Shown in pieces: positions 17,812 to 27,854 of a DNA stretch of 64,000 nt (position 1 is its first letter; each line of letters opens with the position of its first letter). Below the pieces are notes generated by a model. The model saw only the letters and a list, made by a program, of their open reading frames with translations, did no database searches and was not told the origin of the DNA. The DNA comes from JACRDG01 sp963760985 (GTDB lineage Bacteria; Desulfobacterota; Desulfomonilia; Desulfomonilales; Desulfomonilaceae): NCBI GenBank assembly GCA_963760985.1, contig CAVXFM010000015.1, forward strand, positions 310,001-374,000, read 5' to 3'. A program made the translations under genes and the position numbers.

Positions 17812-18975
17812 ATGCCGTCTATTCTTATTGACAGCCGCTTTTTGCTCATTGCGGCCACCAACTTCTTTCTGTTTCTCATCGTATCGAGCTTGAGCTTTCT
17901 CCCTGTGGTGATCGTAGAACTGGGAGGAAACAGCATGGATGTAGGGCTCGTGATGGGGTCTATCGGTGTCACGTCCCTGGGGTGTCTCCCGTTCTTGGCG
18001 CCTCTTATTGACCGATATGGGAGAAAGATGTTCATCGTTGCAGGGGTCCTGTTGATGGGCCTTACCAACGCAGGCTTTCTGCTCTTTGACACCTATTCTT
18101 CTCTGATGATTGGCGTGCGCCTTATCCAGGGCCTTGCCTTTGCCGCGTGCTTCAACGGATGCGCTACCGCGGTAGTGGATCTCCTGCCTGCGGACAAACG
18201 CGCTCAGGGAATCGGTTTTTTTGGGGTATCCGGATCGATTGCCGTCGCGTTAGGGCCTTACGTGTGTGAGACATTTCTGGTGAACTGGGGACACCATGCG
18301 TATTTTGGCGTATTGATCGCGTTTGGCCTGATCGGTTTTGTCACAGGTTTGCAAGTGCAGGAACCGATGCGTAACACCCGTCAAGAGAAGAGTGCCCGGG
18401 GATTTTTCCCCACAGCCGCGCATGACGGCCATCTTGCCATGATGACCATGGCGATGATATTCGGGTCGGCTTTTGCCGCGATCATGACTTTCTTTCCACT
18501 CTATGCGACCAACCTGGGACTTCGAGGCGGGGTTTTCTTTATCTCGTACGGGTTGAGTCTGATTGCGGTGCGGGTCTTGCTCGGCCATCTGGTGGATTCG
18601 TTCAGTCGAGACAAGCTCATTTTCGGGTGTCTGATCGGTTTCGGTTTCCTGCTCGCGTTGACCTCTCAGATGCATTCCGTGGTGCACACCGTATTCCTCG
18701 GGGCTCTTTTTGGGGTAGTGCAAGGGATTTCCTACCCCGCGATGATGGCGCGTATGGTGGATCGGTCTACGCATCAGAATCGCGCGGTAGTCGTGGCTCT
18801 GTTCACCGGTTCTTTCGGGGTGGGGATCAATGCGTCGGTGCTTGCCTGGGGGCTGATCGCGAACGAGAAGGGCTTGCCGTTCATGTTTATGGTGGGCGGA
18901 TTCCTCATGTTCGCTGCTGCGGCGATCTACGTGTACACGGTCACCACGCGGGACGTATGGACCGTCCGCCGATAG
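17812..18975 (+). CDS. Major facilitator superfamily transporter
   Basis: The 387-residue protein has about 12 hydrophobic segments and the MFS loop motif between helices 2 and 3 (APLIDRYGRKMFIVAG, a GxxxDRxGRK/R form) and a second-half counterpart (GHLVDSFSRDKLI). It is a secondary inner-membrane transporter of unknown substrate. Start at 17812, third in a probable operon with the CAP protein and the small lipoprotein. It ends with a short basic tail (TRDVWTVRR). Confidence 0.88.
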   Translation: MPSILIDSRFLLIAATNFFLFLIVSSLSFLPVVIVELGGNSMDVGLVMGSIGVTSLGCLPFLAPLIDRYGRKMFIVAGVLLMGLTNAGFLLFDTYSSLMIGVRLIQGLAFAACFNGCATAVVDLLPADKRAQGIGFFGVSGSIAVALGPYVCETFLVNWGHHAYFGVLIAFGLIGFVTGLQVQEPMRNTRQEKSARGFFPTAAHDGHLAMMTMAMIFGSAFAAIMTFFPLYATNLGLRGGVFFISYGLSLIAVRVLLGHLVDSFSRDKLIFGCLIGFGFLLALTSQMHSVVHTVFLGALFGVVQGISYPAMMARMVDRSTHQNRAVVVALFTGSFGVGINASVLAWGLIANEKGLPFMFMVGGFLMFAAAAIYVYTVTTRDVWTVRR

Positions 18976-18998
18976 CCTCATCTCGGGCTGTTGAGCGC

Positions 18999-19472
18999 TT
19001 ATCTGACCGAGAACGACAGTCTTCTTGCGAGCTTACCGTCTAGATACAGCGAGACCTTCCACTGACCCGGTTTGTGGTTGTACAACTCGGCAGTAGGAAT
19101 GCTGTGGATGCGGGTGCTTCCTTTCTTGGGCCGTTCAATGCCTTTCTTTCCCTCCAAGTTCTTGTCGTACGTGGTACGAATCGTGCGGAACTCCAGTCCG
19201 AGCGGGTCCGTCCACTTACTCTCCGCCACGTAGGTATTCTTCTCGTTTTTGGGCATGAAAAAGAGGCTCACCGTCTTGTGCATATTGTGATCAAAAGTGG
19301 TGCGCGGACTAAAAGAGGTTCCTCCGGTGAGGAAAACGTCTTTGAGCAGATAGAACTGCTCATCATCGCTCGTCGTTTCAATACCCTTCCATTTGCCTAC
19401 GTTGATCGCTCCACAGCCTGCCAATTCCGCAACCATGGTGAGCAGCAGGATGCACGCGAAAATAACGCGCAT
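18999..19472 (-). CDS. Putative lipoprotein of unknown function
   Basis: The 157-residue protein starts with MRVIFACILLLTMVAELAGC, a lipoprotein signal with lipobox LAGC. The mature part is beta-rich (HKTVSLFFMPKNEKNTY, WKVSLYLDGKLARRLSFSV) and ends in a strand. The start at 19472 is supported by AAAGGA upstream; a longer reading would overlap the acetyltransferase stop by 4 bases. It lies on the minus strand after recN and the GNAT gene. I recognise no family. Confidence 0.75.
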   Translation of the reverse strand: MRVIFACILLLTMVAELAGCGAINVGKWKGIETTSDDEQFYLLKDVFLTGGTSFSPRTTFDHNMHKTVSLFFMPKNEKNTYVAESKWTDPLGLEFRTIRTTYDKNLEGKKGIERPKKGSTRIHSIPTAELYNHKPGQWKVSLYLDGKLARRLSFSVR

Positions 19473-19555
19473 CCCGTGTTCCTTTGACCGGACGATCTCA
19501 CGTAATACATCTCTTGGAACCTGCATACGTTGCCCTTCTGTGAGTCGGTTTCCCA

Positions 19556-20014
19556 TCACGGAGTCCTCGCGAGAGCCACTTCGTCACACTCCGGGAACTT
19601 GGTGCATCGAAGGCAATCCGCCCAGATCTTGTGCGGGAGGAGACTCTTGTCCATGAGCGCGAAACCCAGTTTCTCAAACAGGTGTATCCTGTCAGTCAGC
19701 ACGAAAACCTGTTTGATACCCATTTCGCGCGATTCCTTCAACAGAGCGTCAACGAGTTGGCTGCCGATCCCCTTTCGCTGGCGATCGGTGGTCACTGCCA
19801 GGGACCGAATTTCTGCAAGGTCTTCCCAGACTATGTGGAGCGCGGAGCAACCGATGATCTCGCCTCCCTGGTCTTCCGAGTACACGCTGAAGTCCCTCAC
19901 TTGGGAATACAGTTCACTCACCGGCCGTGGTAAGATCGCGCCAAACTTGGCCTGCTCTGCTATCAATTGGTGTATGGTTCGCACGTCGTTCAACGTGGCT
20001 TTTCGGATCATCAA
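19556..20014 (-). CDS. GNAT N-acetyltransferase, short N-acetylglutamate synthase-like
   Basis: The 152-residue enzyme has the GNAT acetyl-CoA loop (RSLAVTTDRQRKGIGSQLVDALL, with the RxxGxG motif as RQRKGIG) and an NAGS-like tail, LFEKLGFALMDKSLLPHKIWADCLRCTKFPECDEVAL. The C-terminal DCLRCxKFPxCDE motif is characteristic of the short ArgA-type acetylglutamate synthases of anaerobic bacteria, which acetylate glutamate for arginine synthesis. Cysteines there may bind metal or be regulatory. The start overlaps the recN stop (ATG within ATGATG at 20014/20011). Assignment as ArgA is plausible but not proven. Confidence 0.8.
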   Translation of the reverse strand: MMIRKATLNDVRTIHQLIAEQAKFGAILPRPVSELYSQVRDFSVYSEDQGGEIIGCSALHIVWEDLAEIRSLAVTTDRQRKGIGSQLVDALLKESREMGIKQVFVLTDRIHLFEKLGFALMDKSLLPHKIWADCLRCTKFPECDEVALARTP

Positions 20015-21688
20015 GGCACCTCCGCGACGCGCAGATCCATCAGACTTTTCACATGTGCTTTCACAGACTCTGACGCGGGCGACGCGCCGAGCATGCGGGC
20101 CAGTTCTTCCACCCGCTCCTCCATATCCAGAGGCCTTACCAGAATGCGTGTGCGGCCTCGTGAGATCGATTTACTTACAGACAGGTGATGGTCAGCCAAG
20201 GCCGCGACCTGATGGAGATGTGTCACGCACAGCACCTGTTGCTGTTGAGCGACGCGCGCCAATCTTGTTCCCACGGCAAACGCGGTATGGCCACCCACAC
20301 CGGTATCGACTTCATCGAAGATCACCGTACGCGCGCCTCGCTGATTCACCTGCAAGGCTTTGAGCGCGAGCATGATGCGAGAAAGCTCCCCGCCCGACGC
20401 GATCTTGGCCAACGGCCTTGGCGACTCACCAGGATTGGCAGCGAGGACAAACTCCACCTTCTCCAGGCCCTTTGCCGAACCTTTGTCTTCCGGCAATCCT
20501 TGCATGTCGATCTTGAACACTGCCGCGGGCATCGCGAGTTCTGCGAGTTCCTTTTTCATCGCGCTTTCCAGCCGCGCTGCCGCCTCTCGTCGCGCTGCAG
20601 AGAGTTTGTGGCAGCACTCCACATAAAGGGATCGGCGTTGCTCTGCTGCCGCGCTCCGATTCTTTTGAAGGGAACGTGCGTCGATGATGTCGCCAGCCTC
20701 TTTGGAGAGCGTATCCAGCAACGCGATGAGCCCTGGCAGGTCCTTTCCGTATTTCTTCTTGAGGCGTCGGATCTTGGCGAGCCTTTCTTCGAGCTGTTCC
20801 AGTTTGGCCGGGTCTGCATGGGATTTCTCGGAAACTGCTCGCAGCTCCAAAGCGACGTCTTCCAATCTGTACAAGGCTTCTTCGAAGTTTTCTTGCAGTT
20901 TGTCAAGCCTGGGATTCGCGGCAGCCAGGTATTCCATGTTTCTTCTTGATTTCAGACAGCTCACCTATCACGCTACCCGATCGTGAGTACAGCTTTTGGT
21001 AGGCATCATAAGCTCTCTCACGAATTTGAGTGGCCTTTTTTAGAATCTCCCTTTGCTGGAGGATCTCCTCCTCCTCACCTTCCTTGAGGCCTGCTTCGGA
21101 AAGCTCCTTACTGGATGCCGCGTTTTCCTTTGCCTGGCGTTCGAGTTCCCCAAGTCTTTTCGCGGCTTCTCCCAGTTCCCTGGTCGCACGTGTCCATGCG
21201 GAGAATGCGTCTGACACGTCTTGAGAGAGAGTCGCGAGCGTGCCGAACGTGTCCAGAATATCGATGTGCTCCTCAGGATCGAGCAACACGCGATGCTCGT
21301 GCTGGCCGAAGATACTGATGAGCGACCGGCCTACGGACTGAAGCATGGCCACGGTGGCAAGATTGCCGTTCATGGAGCACCTGGACCGGCCAGCGCGGGA
21401 GAACTTGCGCGAAAGGATCAGCTCCCCGGTCCCGGCTATATCCGCGGCTAAATCAGGTGGCAAGGGATGATCTTCAGGAATCTCGAAAAGCCCTTCCACG
21501 AGCGCTTCGTCTTCGCCGGTGCGGATCAGATCCGGCGACACGCGGCCGCCAAGAAGCAGATCCAGCGCTCCAATGAGTATGGACTTGCCTGCGCCGGTCT
21601 CACCGGTAAGGACGTTGAAGCCTTCGCGAAACTCCACTTCGACCTTGTCGATAATGGCCAGGTTGGATACTTTGAGATACCGTAACAT
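20011..21688 (-). pseudogene. recN: DNA repair protein RecN, one frameshift
   Basis: RecN is an SMC-like ATPase in double-strand break repair. The N-terminus MLRYLKVSNLAIIDKVEVEF is typical, followed by Walker A TGETGAGKSILIGALDLLLG, FGQHEHRVLLDPEEHIDILD, a long coiled coil, and the C-terminal ATPase half (SGGELSRIMLALKALQ, then VIFDEVDTGVGGHTAFAVG). Near 20938-20943 an extra A turns IKKNMEYLAAANP into IKKKHGIPGC and breaks the frame. Corrected length is about 558 residues, normal for RecN. The ATG at 21688 was chosen because upstream codons are not RecN-like. The GNAT gene overlaps its stop. Confidence 0.95.
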
Positions 21689-22039
21689 GCACGCCAAACA
21701 AATCATGAAATTCCACGGTTTCGTGGCCGTCAGCCATGTCGGCTCACGAACCTGCGGGCTATTATAGAATTTTTCACGGAGAATTGGTAAGGGTTCCCCG
21801 CGAAATGCGTGGAAAAGCCTCTGACATTCGGGAAAACATTGAGTGACAAAGTCGGCAGACACCGGGTGTACACTGGCTCACCCTTGCATAATTGCGGCCA
21901 CGCATTGATGCCAACCTCATCAGTTCCCGTAGGAGTGTGCGCACAGGTATAGGCCCCTTTTCTGCCGGAAAGCTCGGTTTGACTCTCAGCGGTGCAGGTG
22001 GTAGGATCGACACGCGATTTCTGCTTTGTGGAGGACTTC
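21689..22039. other. Divergent promoter region between recN and rmlA
   Basis: A 351-base divergent intergenic region. A good sigma-70-type promoter for rmlA is at 21979-22007; the recN promoter was not located. No protein or hairpin was recognised. Confidence 0.45.
21979..22007 (+). promoter_or_regulatory. Candidate sigma-70 promoter for the rmlA operon
   Basis: TTGACT at 21979-21984, spacer of 17, TAGGAT at 22002-22007, 32 bases before the rmlA ATG. The -35 matches 5 of 6 and the -10 matches 4 of 6 bases of consensus. Confidence 0.45.
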
Positions 22040-22768
22040 ATGAAGGGCGTCGTTCTCGCGGGGGGACTTGGAACCAGACTGTATCCACTGACCAAGATCA
22101 CGAATAAACACTTGCTTCCGGTGTACAACAAACCCATGGTGACCTATCCCATAGAGTGCCTCGTCAGGGCAGGGATCACCAATATCCTGGTCGTCACAGG
22201 AGGCAATCATCCTGGCGACTTCCTGAAATTACTGGGCAATGGGAAAGAATTCGGCCTGAAGCAGATCCATTATGCCTATCAGGAAGGAGAAGGCGGAATT
22301 GCCGATGCGCTGTCTCTGGCAGAAACCCACGCGGCAGGAGAACCCATCTGCGTAGTGCTCGGAGACAACATCCTCGAATATACCATCCGGTCCGCGGTCG
22401 AGGATTACCGGCGACAGGACAAGGGGGCCAAGATCCTGCTCAAGGAAGTGGAAGACCCGCACCGTTTCGGCGTGCCGGTGATAGAGAACGACCGTATCGT
22501 GCGCATCGAGGAGAAACCGCAACATCCTGCCACCTCCTATGCGGTGACAGGGATCTATTTGTACGACACGACCGTCTTTGATTTTATCAAGACCTTGTCG
22601 CCGTCTCAACGCGGTGAGCTGGAAATTACCGACGTGAACAATCTCTACATCGAGCAAGGTACGATGACATGGTCAGTGCTCGACGGCTGGTGGACCGATG
22701 CGGGAACCTTTGACTCGCTGCTGCGGGCTTCCAATCTCGTTGCTCAGGGAGGGGCCAACAAAGGCTAA
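22040..22768 (+). CDS. rmlA: Glucose-1-phosphate thymidylyltransferase, short form (RmlA)
   Basis: The 242-residue nucleotidyltransferase makes dTDP-glucose from glucose-1-phosphate and dTTP. Motifs are VLAGGLGTRLYPLTKITNKHLLPV, the nucleotide-binding signature and the sugar-phosphate lysine region, GDNILE, RFGVPVIE, EEKP and VTGIYLYD. The short form (about 240 rather than 290 residues) is common in deltaproteobacteria. The ATG at 22040 is preceded by GGAGG. It begins a co-directional cluster with rmlC and rmlB and then ispG. No rmlD is present in the window. Confidence 0.92.
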   Translation: MKGVVLAGGLGTRLYPLTKITNKHLLPVYNKPMVTYPIECLVRAGITNILVVTGGNHPGDFLKLLGNGKEFGLKQIHYAYQEGEGGIADALSLAETHAAGEPICVVLGDNILEYTIRSAVEDYRRQDKGAKILLKEVEDPHRFGVPVIENDRIVRIEEKPQHPATSYAVTGIYLYDTTVFDFIKTLSPSQRGELEITDVNNLYIEQGTMTWSVLDGWWTDAGTFDSLLRASNLVAQGGANKG

Positions 22769-22776
22769 GACTGCAT

Positions 22777-23268
22777 ATGGATAGCAAGAAATTCAAACAG
22801 CCTGATTCCGCTCTCATTCATGGAGTGATTGTCCAAACTCTCAGAGTCGTCCCGGACGAACGGGGCAGATTAATGGAAATCATGAGGTGCGACGATCCTT
22901 TTTTTTCGGGCTTTGGCCAGGTGTATCTCAGCACCGTGTATCCTGGGGTGGTAAAAGCCTGGCATTACCATAGGGTTCAGGACGACCGTTTCACTTGCGT
23001 GCGAGGCATGGTCAAGGCCGTGCTGTACGATGACAGGGAAAGCTCCCCCACTCGCGGAGCGCTCAATGAAATCTACGTAGGCGAATATAAGCCGAACCTG
23101 ATCGTAATCCCTGCCGGCGTGTTTCATGGCTGGAAATGTATCAGCGAGTACGAGGCGTACGTGATTAACGTCCCTTCTCAGCCTTACAATCGTTCCGATC
23201 CGGACGAGTACCGTGTTGATCCTCATACCGGAGGCATTCCCTACGACTGGTCCAGAAAAGACGGATAA
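22777..23268 (+). CDS. rmlC: dTDP-4-dehydrorhamnose 3,5-epimerase family protein
   Basis: The 163-residue cupin-fold enzyme shows PDERGRLMEIMRCDDP, KAWHYHRVQDDRFTCVRG (catalytic histidine region) and IVIPAGVFHGWKCIS, then PYDW near the C-terminus. It is typical of RmlC-family epimerases acting on dTDP-4-keto sugars. It sits 8 bases after rmlA. Without rmlD the end product may be another deoxysugar rather than rhamnose. Confidence 0.88.
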   Translation: MDSKKFKQPDSALIHGVIVQTLRVVPDERGRLMEIMRCDDPFFSGFGQVYLSTVYPGVVKAWHYHRVQDDRFTCVRGMVKAVLYDDRESSPTRGALNEIYVGEYKPNLIVIPAGVFHGWKCISEYEAYVINVPSQPYNRSDPDEYRVDPHTGGIPYDWSRKDG

Positions 23269-23360
23269 CCCAACCCCTTCCGGCGGGGGAAGGAAAAGCG
23301 TTTCTGCAATATCGGGCTCCTGGAACCCGGACCCTTCTTTCACCGCCCTGAGGTTCAGCG

Positions 23361-24371
23361 ATGAAGATCCTTGTTACCGGAGGAGCTGGTTTCATCGGCT
23401 CCAATTTCGTCATGTACATGCTCGAATCCTATCCTGATGTCACGCTCGTCAACCTCGACCTGCTCACCTATGCCGGAAACCTGGAGAATCTCCAGGACGT
23501 GCAACCATACGGCCCACGCCACCGGTTTGTCCGTGGTGACATCACCGACAGGCAACTGGTGCGGGACTTGATTTCGGAAAAGCCCGACGCGGTCGTGAAT
23601 TTTGCCGCGGAATCGCATGTGGATCGTTCCATCTTGGACGCGTCGGCGTTTGTGAAGACCAACGTGATGGGCACGCAGGTATTGTTGGACGCGTGCAGAG
23701 AGTTCAAGACCCCTCGGTTTGTGCAGATCTCTACGGATGAGGTGTACGGCTCCCTGGGACCTGACGGTGCGTTCACCGAGGAGCATCCGATTGCGCCCAA
23801 CAGCCCCTATTCCGCGTCTAAAGCCGCGGCGGACCTGTTTTGCCGCGCGTATCACAAGACATACAATATGGACATCGTGATCACGCGCTGTTCGAACAAT
23901 TACGGCCCCTGGCAATTCCCCGAAAAGCTCATCCCTCTGATGATCTCCAATGCGCTCCAGGAGAAGGAGCTGCCCGTGTACGGTGACGGCATGCACGTGC
24001 GCGACTGGATCCACGTCGCGGACCATTGTGCCGCGGTGGATCTGGTGTTGCGCAAAGGTCGCAGCGGTGAGATCTACAACGTCGGGGGTTCTTGCGAACG
24101 GTGCAACATGGACATTGTCCGGTACGTGCTCTCGCGGCTCCTCAAACCCGAGTCGCTTGTCCGCTTTGTCGAGGACAGGCCGGGACACGACCGGCGGTAC
24201 GCGATGGATGCGTCAAAGTTGCAACGAGAATTGGACTGGAAGCCCTCGATTTCCTTCGAGGATGGAATGAACCAGACGATTTCCTGGTACATCGAGCACG
24301 AGGTCTGGTGGCAGCGCATCAAATCCGGCGAATACCTCACCTATTATGAAGAATGGTACGGCAATCGCTAA
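23361..24371 (+). CDS. rmlB: dTDP-glucose 4,6-dehydratase (RmlB)
   Basis: The 336-residue SDR enzyme converts dTDP-glucose to dTDP-4-keto-6-deoxyglucose with bound NAD. It has the Rossmann motif TGGAGFIGSNFVMYML, FAAESHVDRSI, STDEVYGSLG, the catalytic YSASKAAADLF (YxxxK), NNYGPWQFPEKLIPL and RDWIHVADHC. Length is normal. It follows rmlC after 92 bases and precedes ispG on the same strand. Confidence 0.97.
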   Translation: MKILVTGGAGFIGSNFVMYMLESYPDVTLVNLDLLTYAGNLENLQDVQPYGPRHRFVRGDITDRQLVRDLISEKPDAVVNFAAESHVDRSILDASAFVKTNVMGTQVLLDACREFKTPRFVQISTDEVYGSLGPDGAFTEEHPIAPNSPYSASKAAADLFCRAYHKTYNMDIVITRCSNNYGPWQFPEKLIPLMISNALQEKELPVYGDGMHVRDWIHVADHCAAVDLVLRKGRSGEIYNVGGSCERCNMDIVRYVLSRLLKPESLVRFVEDRPGHDRRYAMDASKLQRELDWKPSISFEDGMNQTISWYIEHEVWWQRIKSGEYLTYYEEWYGNR

Positions 24372-24409
24372 GGCAAGCAATCAGGTATTCGAAGGGATTG
24401 TCGTCTCAC

Positions 24410-25483
24410 ATGAAGATCACGCGACGGAACACACGAAGCATACGTCTGGGAAACGTTCCCATAGGCGGTGGAGCTGCCATTGCGGTTCAGTCCATGGCCA
24501 ACACGGACACGAGGGACGCAAAGGCCACCATTCGGCAGATTCGGAGATTGGAACGGGCTGGCTGCGAAATAGTTCGCGTGGGTGTTCCCGACATGGATGC
24601 CGCGCGCTCGCTGGGTTCCATAAAGGCGAAGGTCGCAATCCCGCTGGTTGCGGACATTCATTTCGATTATCAACTCGCTTTGGAAGCGCTTCGTCAGGGC
24701 GTGGACGGCCTCAGGCTGAATCCGGGAAACATCGGGTCTGCGCTCAAGGTCCGAGAGGTGACGCGGGCCGCGGCTGAACGGGATGTGCCCATACGCATAG
24801 GGGTAAATTCAGGCTCGGTGGAGAGAGGGCTTCTGGCAAAATATGGCGGTGCCACCCCAGAGGCTATGGTGGAAAGTGCGTTGAATCACGTGGCCCTCCT
24901 GGAACGAGAGCACTTCTCTCTCATCAAGATTTCCCTCAAGGCCTCGGACGTACCCAGGACCGTGGACGCGTACCGCTTTCTCTCTCAGAGGGTGGATTAC
25001 CCGCTCCACGTGGGCATAACCGAGGCGGGGACTCTGGTACCGGGCGCGGTCAAATCCGCGATCGGTATAGGTCTGCTGCTCGCGGAAGGAATCGGCGACA
25101 CGATCAGAGTCTCTCTCACTGCCCCGCCTGAGCAAGAAATTACTGCCGCGTATGCGATCCTGAGGTCGCTTGACATCCGACGCCGCGGGGTCGAGGTGAT
25201 TTCCTGCCCGACCTGTTCCCGGACCGAAATTGATCTGATCGGACTGGCGCACAAGGTAGAAAAAGCAGTGGCGCGGGTGCAGACGCCGCTCAAAGTGGCG
25301 GTCATGGGCTGCGTGGTCAATGGACCGGGAGAGGCCAAAGAGGCCGATGTGGGGATAGCGGGCGGAAAAGGACGGGGCATCCTCTTCAAGAATGGTACGA
25401 GCCTGGGAACGTATCCTGAAGAAGGCCTTCTTCCCGCGCTGCTCGCGGAAATACGGGCCATGACAGGCGAAAGAGTTGATTGA
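24410..25483 (+). CDS. ispG: 4-hydroxy-3-methylbut-2-enyl diphosphate synthase (IspG/GcpE)
   Basis: IspG is an iron-sulfur enzyme of the MEP isoprenoid pathway that converts MEcPP to HMBPP. The 357-residue protein begins MKITRRNTRSIRLGNVPIGG and contains IRRLERAGCEIVRVGVPD, VADIHFDYQLALEAL and GLRLNPGNIG. The cluster-binding cysteines are in SCPTCSRTEIDL and VMGCVVNGPGEAKEADVGI. The ATG at 24410 fits the family; it lies 38 bases after rmlB. The length is normal for the bacterial type without the extra domain. Confidence 0.97.
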   Translation: MKITRRNTRSIRLGNVPIGGGAAIAVQSMANTDTRDAKATIRQIRRLERAGCEIVRVGVPDMDAARSLGSIKAKVAIPLVADIHFDYQLALEALRQGVDGLRLNPGNIGSALKVREVTRAAAERDVPIRIGVNSGSVERGLLAKYGGATPEAMVESALNHVALLEREHFSLIKISLKASDVPRTVDAYRFLSQRVDYPLHVGITEAGTLVPGAVKSAIGIGLLLAEGIGDTIRVSLTAPPEQEITAAYAILRSLDIRRRGVEVISCPTCSRTEIDLIGLAHKVEKAVARVQTPLKVAVMGCVVNGPGEAKEADVGIAGGKGRGILFKNGTSLGTYPEEGLLPALLAEIRAMTGERVD

Positions 25484-25800
25484 ATTGCCAAGCCTTCTGG
25501 AATATACTGAATTGTATGGAGAATGAAGACATTCTCTCTGCGGTTCAGCTGAAAATCATCAAGGCAGATGCCTTTCATAGTGGATTGATCGCAGTTCTCG
25601 TGGCCTTGGTCTTGTGCGGGAATACGGGTCGGTCTCGTTCGCTCCGGTGAAGGTGGTTCACCCTTTGCCGCGTGATTTCCGCGTGGTTAAGATCATGGCC
25701 GCATCCCACACAAAGTTGTTAACGGAAAGACTTCTCGTCCGGGAAGTCTGGCCTGTGAAGAACGTGACTAGATACCAATCCTGTAATTGAGGGAGGCCCC
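25484..25800. other. Intergenic region, possible very small ORF
   Basis: A 317-base stretch. An ATG at 25516 gives a 44-residue reading (MENEDILSAVQLKIIKADAF ...), and another frame ends in a TGA just before the next ribosome binding site. A single shift would join them into about 88 residues. I cannot support this as a gene without homology. Confidence 0.3.
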
Positions 25801-27411
25801 ATGAAAACGGAGAGCCCAAGTTTCGATGTGTTGACACCCGTTCATTTCCTCACGCGTGCAGCCCGGATCTACCCCACAAAGGAAGCGGTGGTATACGGGG
25901 ACCTGCGGCTCACGTACCAACAGTTTCAGGAGAGAGTAAACCGTTTGGCCAATGGCCTGCTGGCCGCAGGAATCGCCAAGGGGGACAAGGTAGCCTTTAT
26001 CTGCCCCAACACCCCACCCATGTTGGAAGCCCATTTCGGCGTTCCCTTGATCGGTGCGACCCTGGTTCCGATCAATATTCGCCTCGCGCCACGAGAGGCA
26101 GCGTTCATCATCAATCATTCGGACGCAAAAGCGATCTTTGTAGACAATGAATTCTCCGGTCTGGTCGCGTCAACACTCGCGGATTTGCCTCATGTGAAGC
26201 TTTTCGTGAACATTTGTGATGGCAAAGACGACAAACCGTTGAATGGTCCCACGTATGAGGAGTTCCTCGCATCGTCTTCAGACGCTCAGGTAGCATGCGC
26301 GGTGGAGGACGAACGCGACGTACTGTCCATCAATTACACGAGCGGCACCACGGGCGTGCCCAAGGGTGTGATGTATCACCATCGCGGTGCACACATGAAT
26401 GCACTGGCAGAGGCTCTTGAACATGAGATGAATGCCGGTTCCGTATATCTTTGGACATTGCCCATGTTCCATTGCAACGGATGGTGCTTTCCCTGGGCCG
26501 TGACCGCTGTGGGAGCTACCCATGTCTGTCTGAGGAAAGTAGTGCCTGAAGAGATCTATCGGCTGATCGAAAAAGAAGGGGTGAGCCACCTCTGTGCGGC
26601 TCCCACAGTGCTCATTTCCATGTCCAATTATCCGGATGCCAAAGACGTCCCCATGAAGCGCCAACTCCGAGTCATCACCGCAGGCGCTCCACCGGCTCCC
26701 ACGATAATTAAGAACATGGAATCAATTGGACCGAAAGTGATCCAGGTATACGGCCTCACCGAGGTGTACGGCCCGCATAGCATCTGCCTTCCCCAGCCGG
26801 AATGGGACCAGTTGTCCCTTGACGCACGCGTCAAACACATGGCATGTCAGGGCGTGCCCAATGTATCGGCAATGCACATGGATGTGGTCGATCCCGGCAC
26901 CATGGAACCAGTGCCCCATGACGGCACAGCTATGGGTGAAATCGTCATGCGAGGCAACAATGTGATGCTTGGATACTATAAGGCGCCGGAGGCTACTGAA
27001 AAGGCTTTCCAAGGAGGATGGTTTCATAGCGGTGACATCGCGGTGGTACACCCCGACGGGTACGTGGAAATAAAGGACCGCTCCAAGGATATTATCATCA
27101 GTGGCGGAGAGAACATTTCGAGCGTGGAGGTAGAAAGCGTTCTGTACATGCACCCCCACGTGATGGAGGTCGCGGTGGTGGGAATCCCTGACGAAAAATG
27201 GGGAGAAGTGCCCAAAGCCTTCATAGTGCCCAAACCTGGCACTCAGCCCACTGCGGAGGACATTATCACGTTCTGTCGCGAGAACATGGCTCGGTACAAG
27301 GTACCCAAGCAAATCGAGTTCTCTGAGCTTCCTAAGACCGCAACAGGGAAGATCCTGAAGTACGAGCTCAGGAACAAAGAATGGGCCGGCCGAGACCGTA
27401 AGGTGAACTAA
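25801..27411 (+). CDS. AMP-forming acyl-CoA synthetase
   Basis: The 536-residue adenylate-forming enzyme activates a carboxylic acid with ATP and CoA. Motifs in order: INYTSGTTGVPKGVMYHHRG (P-loop), VYGLTEVYGP (A5-type), GWFHSGDIAVVHPDGYVEIKDRSKDIIISGGENIS (ATP-binding and hinge), and LPKTATGKILKYELR with the catalytic lysine. It resembles medium/long-chain acyl-CoA synthetases. GGGAGGCCCC precedes the ATG. The substrate chain cannot be read from the sequence. Confidence 0.93.
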   Translation: MKTESPSFDVLTPVHFLTRAARIYPTKEAVVYGDLRLTYQQFQERVNRLANGLLAAGIAKGDKVAFICPNTPPMLEAHFGVPLIGATLVPINIRLAPREAAFIINHSDAKAIFVDNEFSGLVASTLADLPHVKLFVNICDGKDDKPLNGPTYEEFLASSSDAQVACAVEDERDVLSINYTSGTTGVPKGVMYHHRGAHMNALAEALEHEMNAGSVYLWTLPMFHCNGWCFPWAVTAVGATHVCLRKVVPEEIYRLIEKEGVSHLCAAPTVLISMSNYPDAKDVPMKRQLRVITAGAPPAPTIIKNMESIGPKVIQVYGLTEVYGPHSICLPQPEWDQLSLDARVKHMACQGVPNVSAMHMDVVDPGTMEPVPHDGTAMGEIVMRGNNVMLGYYKAPEATEKAFQGGWFHSGDIAVVHPDGYVEIKDRSKDIIISGGENISSVEVESVLYMHPHVMEVAVVGIPDEKWGEVPKAFIVPKPGTQPTAEDIITFCRENMARYKVPKQIEFSELPKTATGKILKYELRNKEWAGRDRKVN

Positions 27412-27438
27412 TACCGCTGTGCGCAAGTGCAAGTAACG

Positions 27439-27464
27439 GAGCGGAGGGAAATCTCCCTCCGCTC
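27439..27464 (+). terminator. GC-rich hairpin after the acyl-CoA synthetase
   Basis: GAGCGGAGGGA at 27439-27449 and its exact complement TCCCTCCGCTC at 27454-27464 form an 11-bp stem with a 4-base loop, 28 bases after the stop codon. There is no T tract, so it may act as an atypical terminator or transcript stabiliser. Confidence 0.5.
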
Positions 27465-27854
27465 GGCTAGGTTACTCGGAAGTGAGCGAAATGGTATGAG
27501 AGCATCGCGAGCACTTCCGGTAAAAAGGGGGATGCGGTACGTGAGGCTGCTGGGTCACGCACTGCTTTGCCCTTCACATGGCACAGCCGCGGTTCCGATT
27601 GATTTCTGCACAGGCTGTCAAGAAGAAGCATAGTATACCGGGATCTCAGGAGCCCGGCGGTGAGTCCGCGATGGTGCTGCGAGGAGCGAAGTAGCACCCT
27701 TGTCACCATGATCGGGCATACCTCACAGGCTCTTCGGGACTCGGACTCAGGAGTCTGCGGCATGCGACAGGCAGTTTTCGGTGTATCCGTATCACCCAGC
27801 ATCGCGGGAACTATCCCGCGGTGGGATTTCCAAGGGAAAAAGGGGCCAGCGACC
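27465..27854. other. Intergenic region
   Basis: About 390 bases before the acidic unknown protein. In-frame upstream codons of that gene extend back to 27660 but look non-coding and lack a ribosome binding site. No repeat core was recognised. Confidence 0.35.

Noticed and set aside
19556..21688. Plus-strand open frames over the GNAT/recN region
   Set aside because: They overlap conserved minus-strand genes completely and have no recognisable domains.
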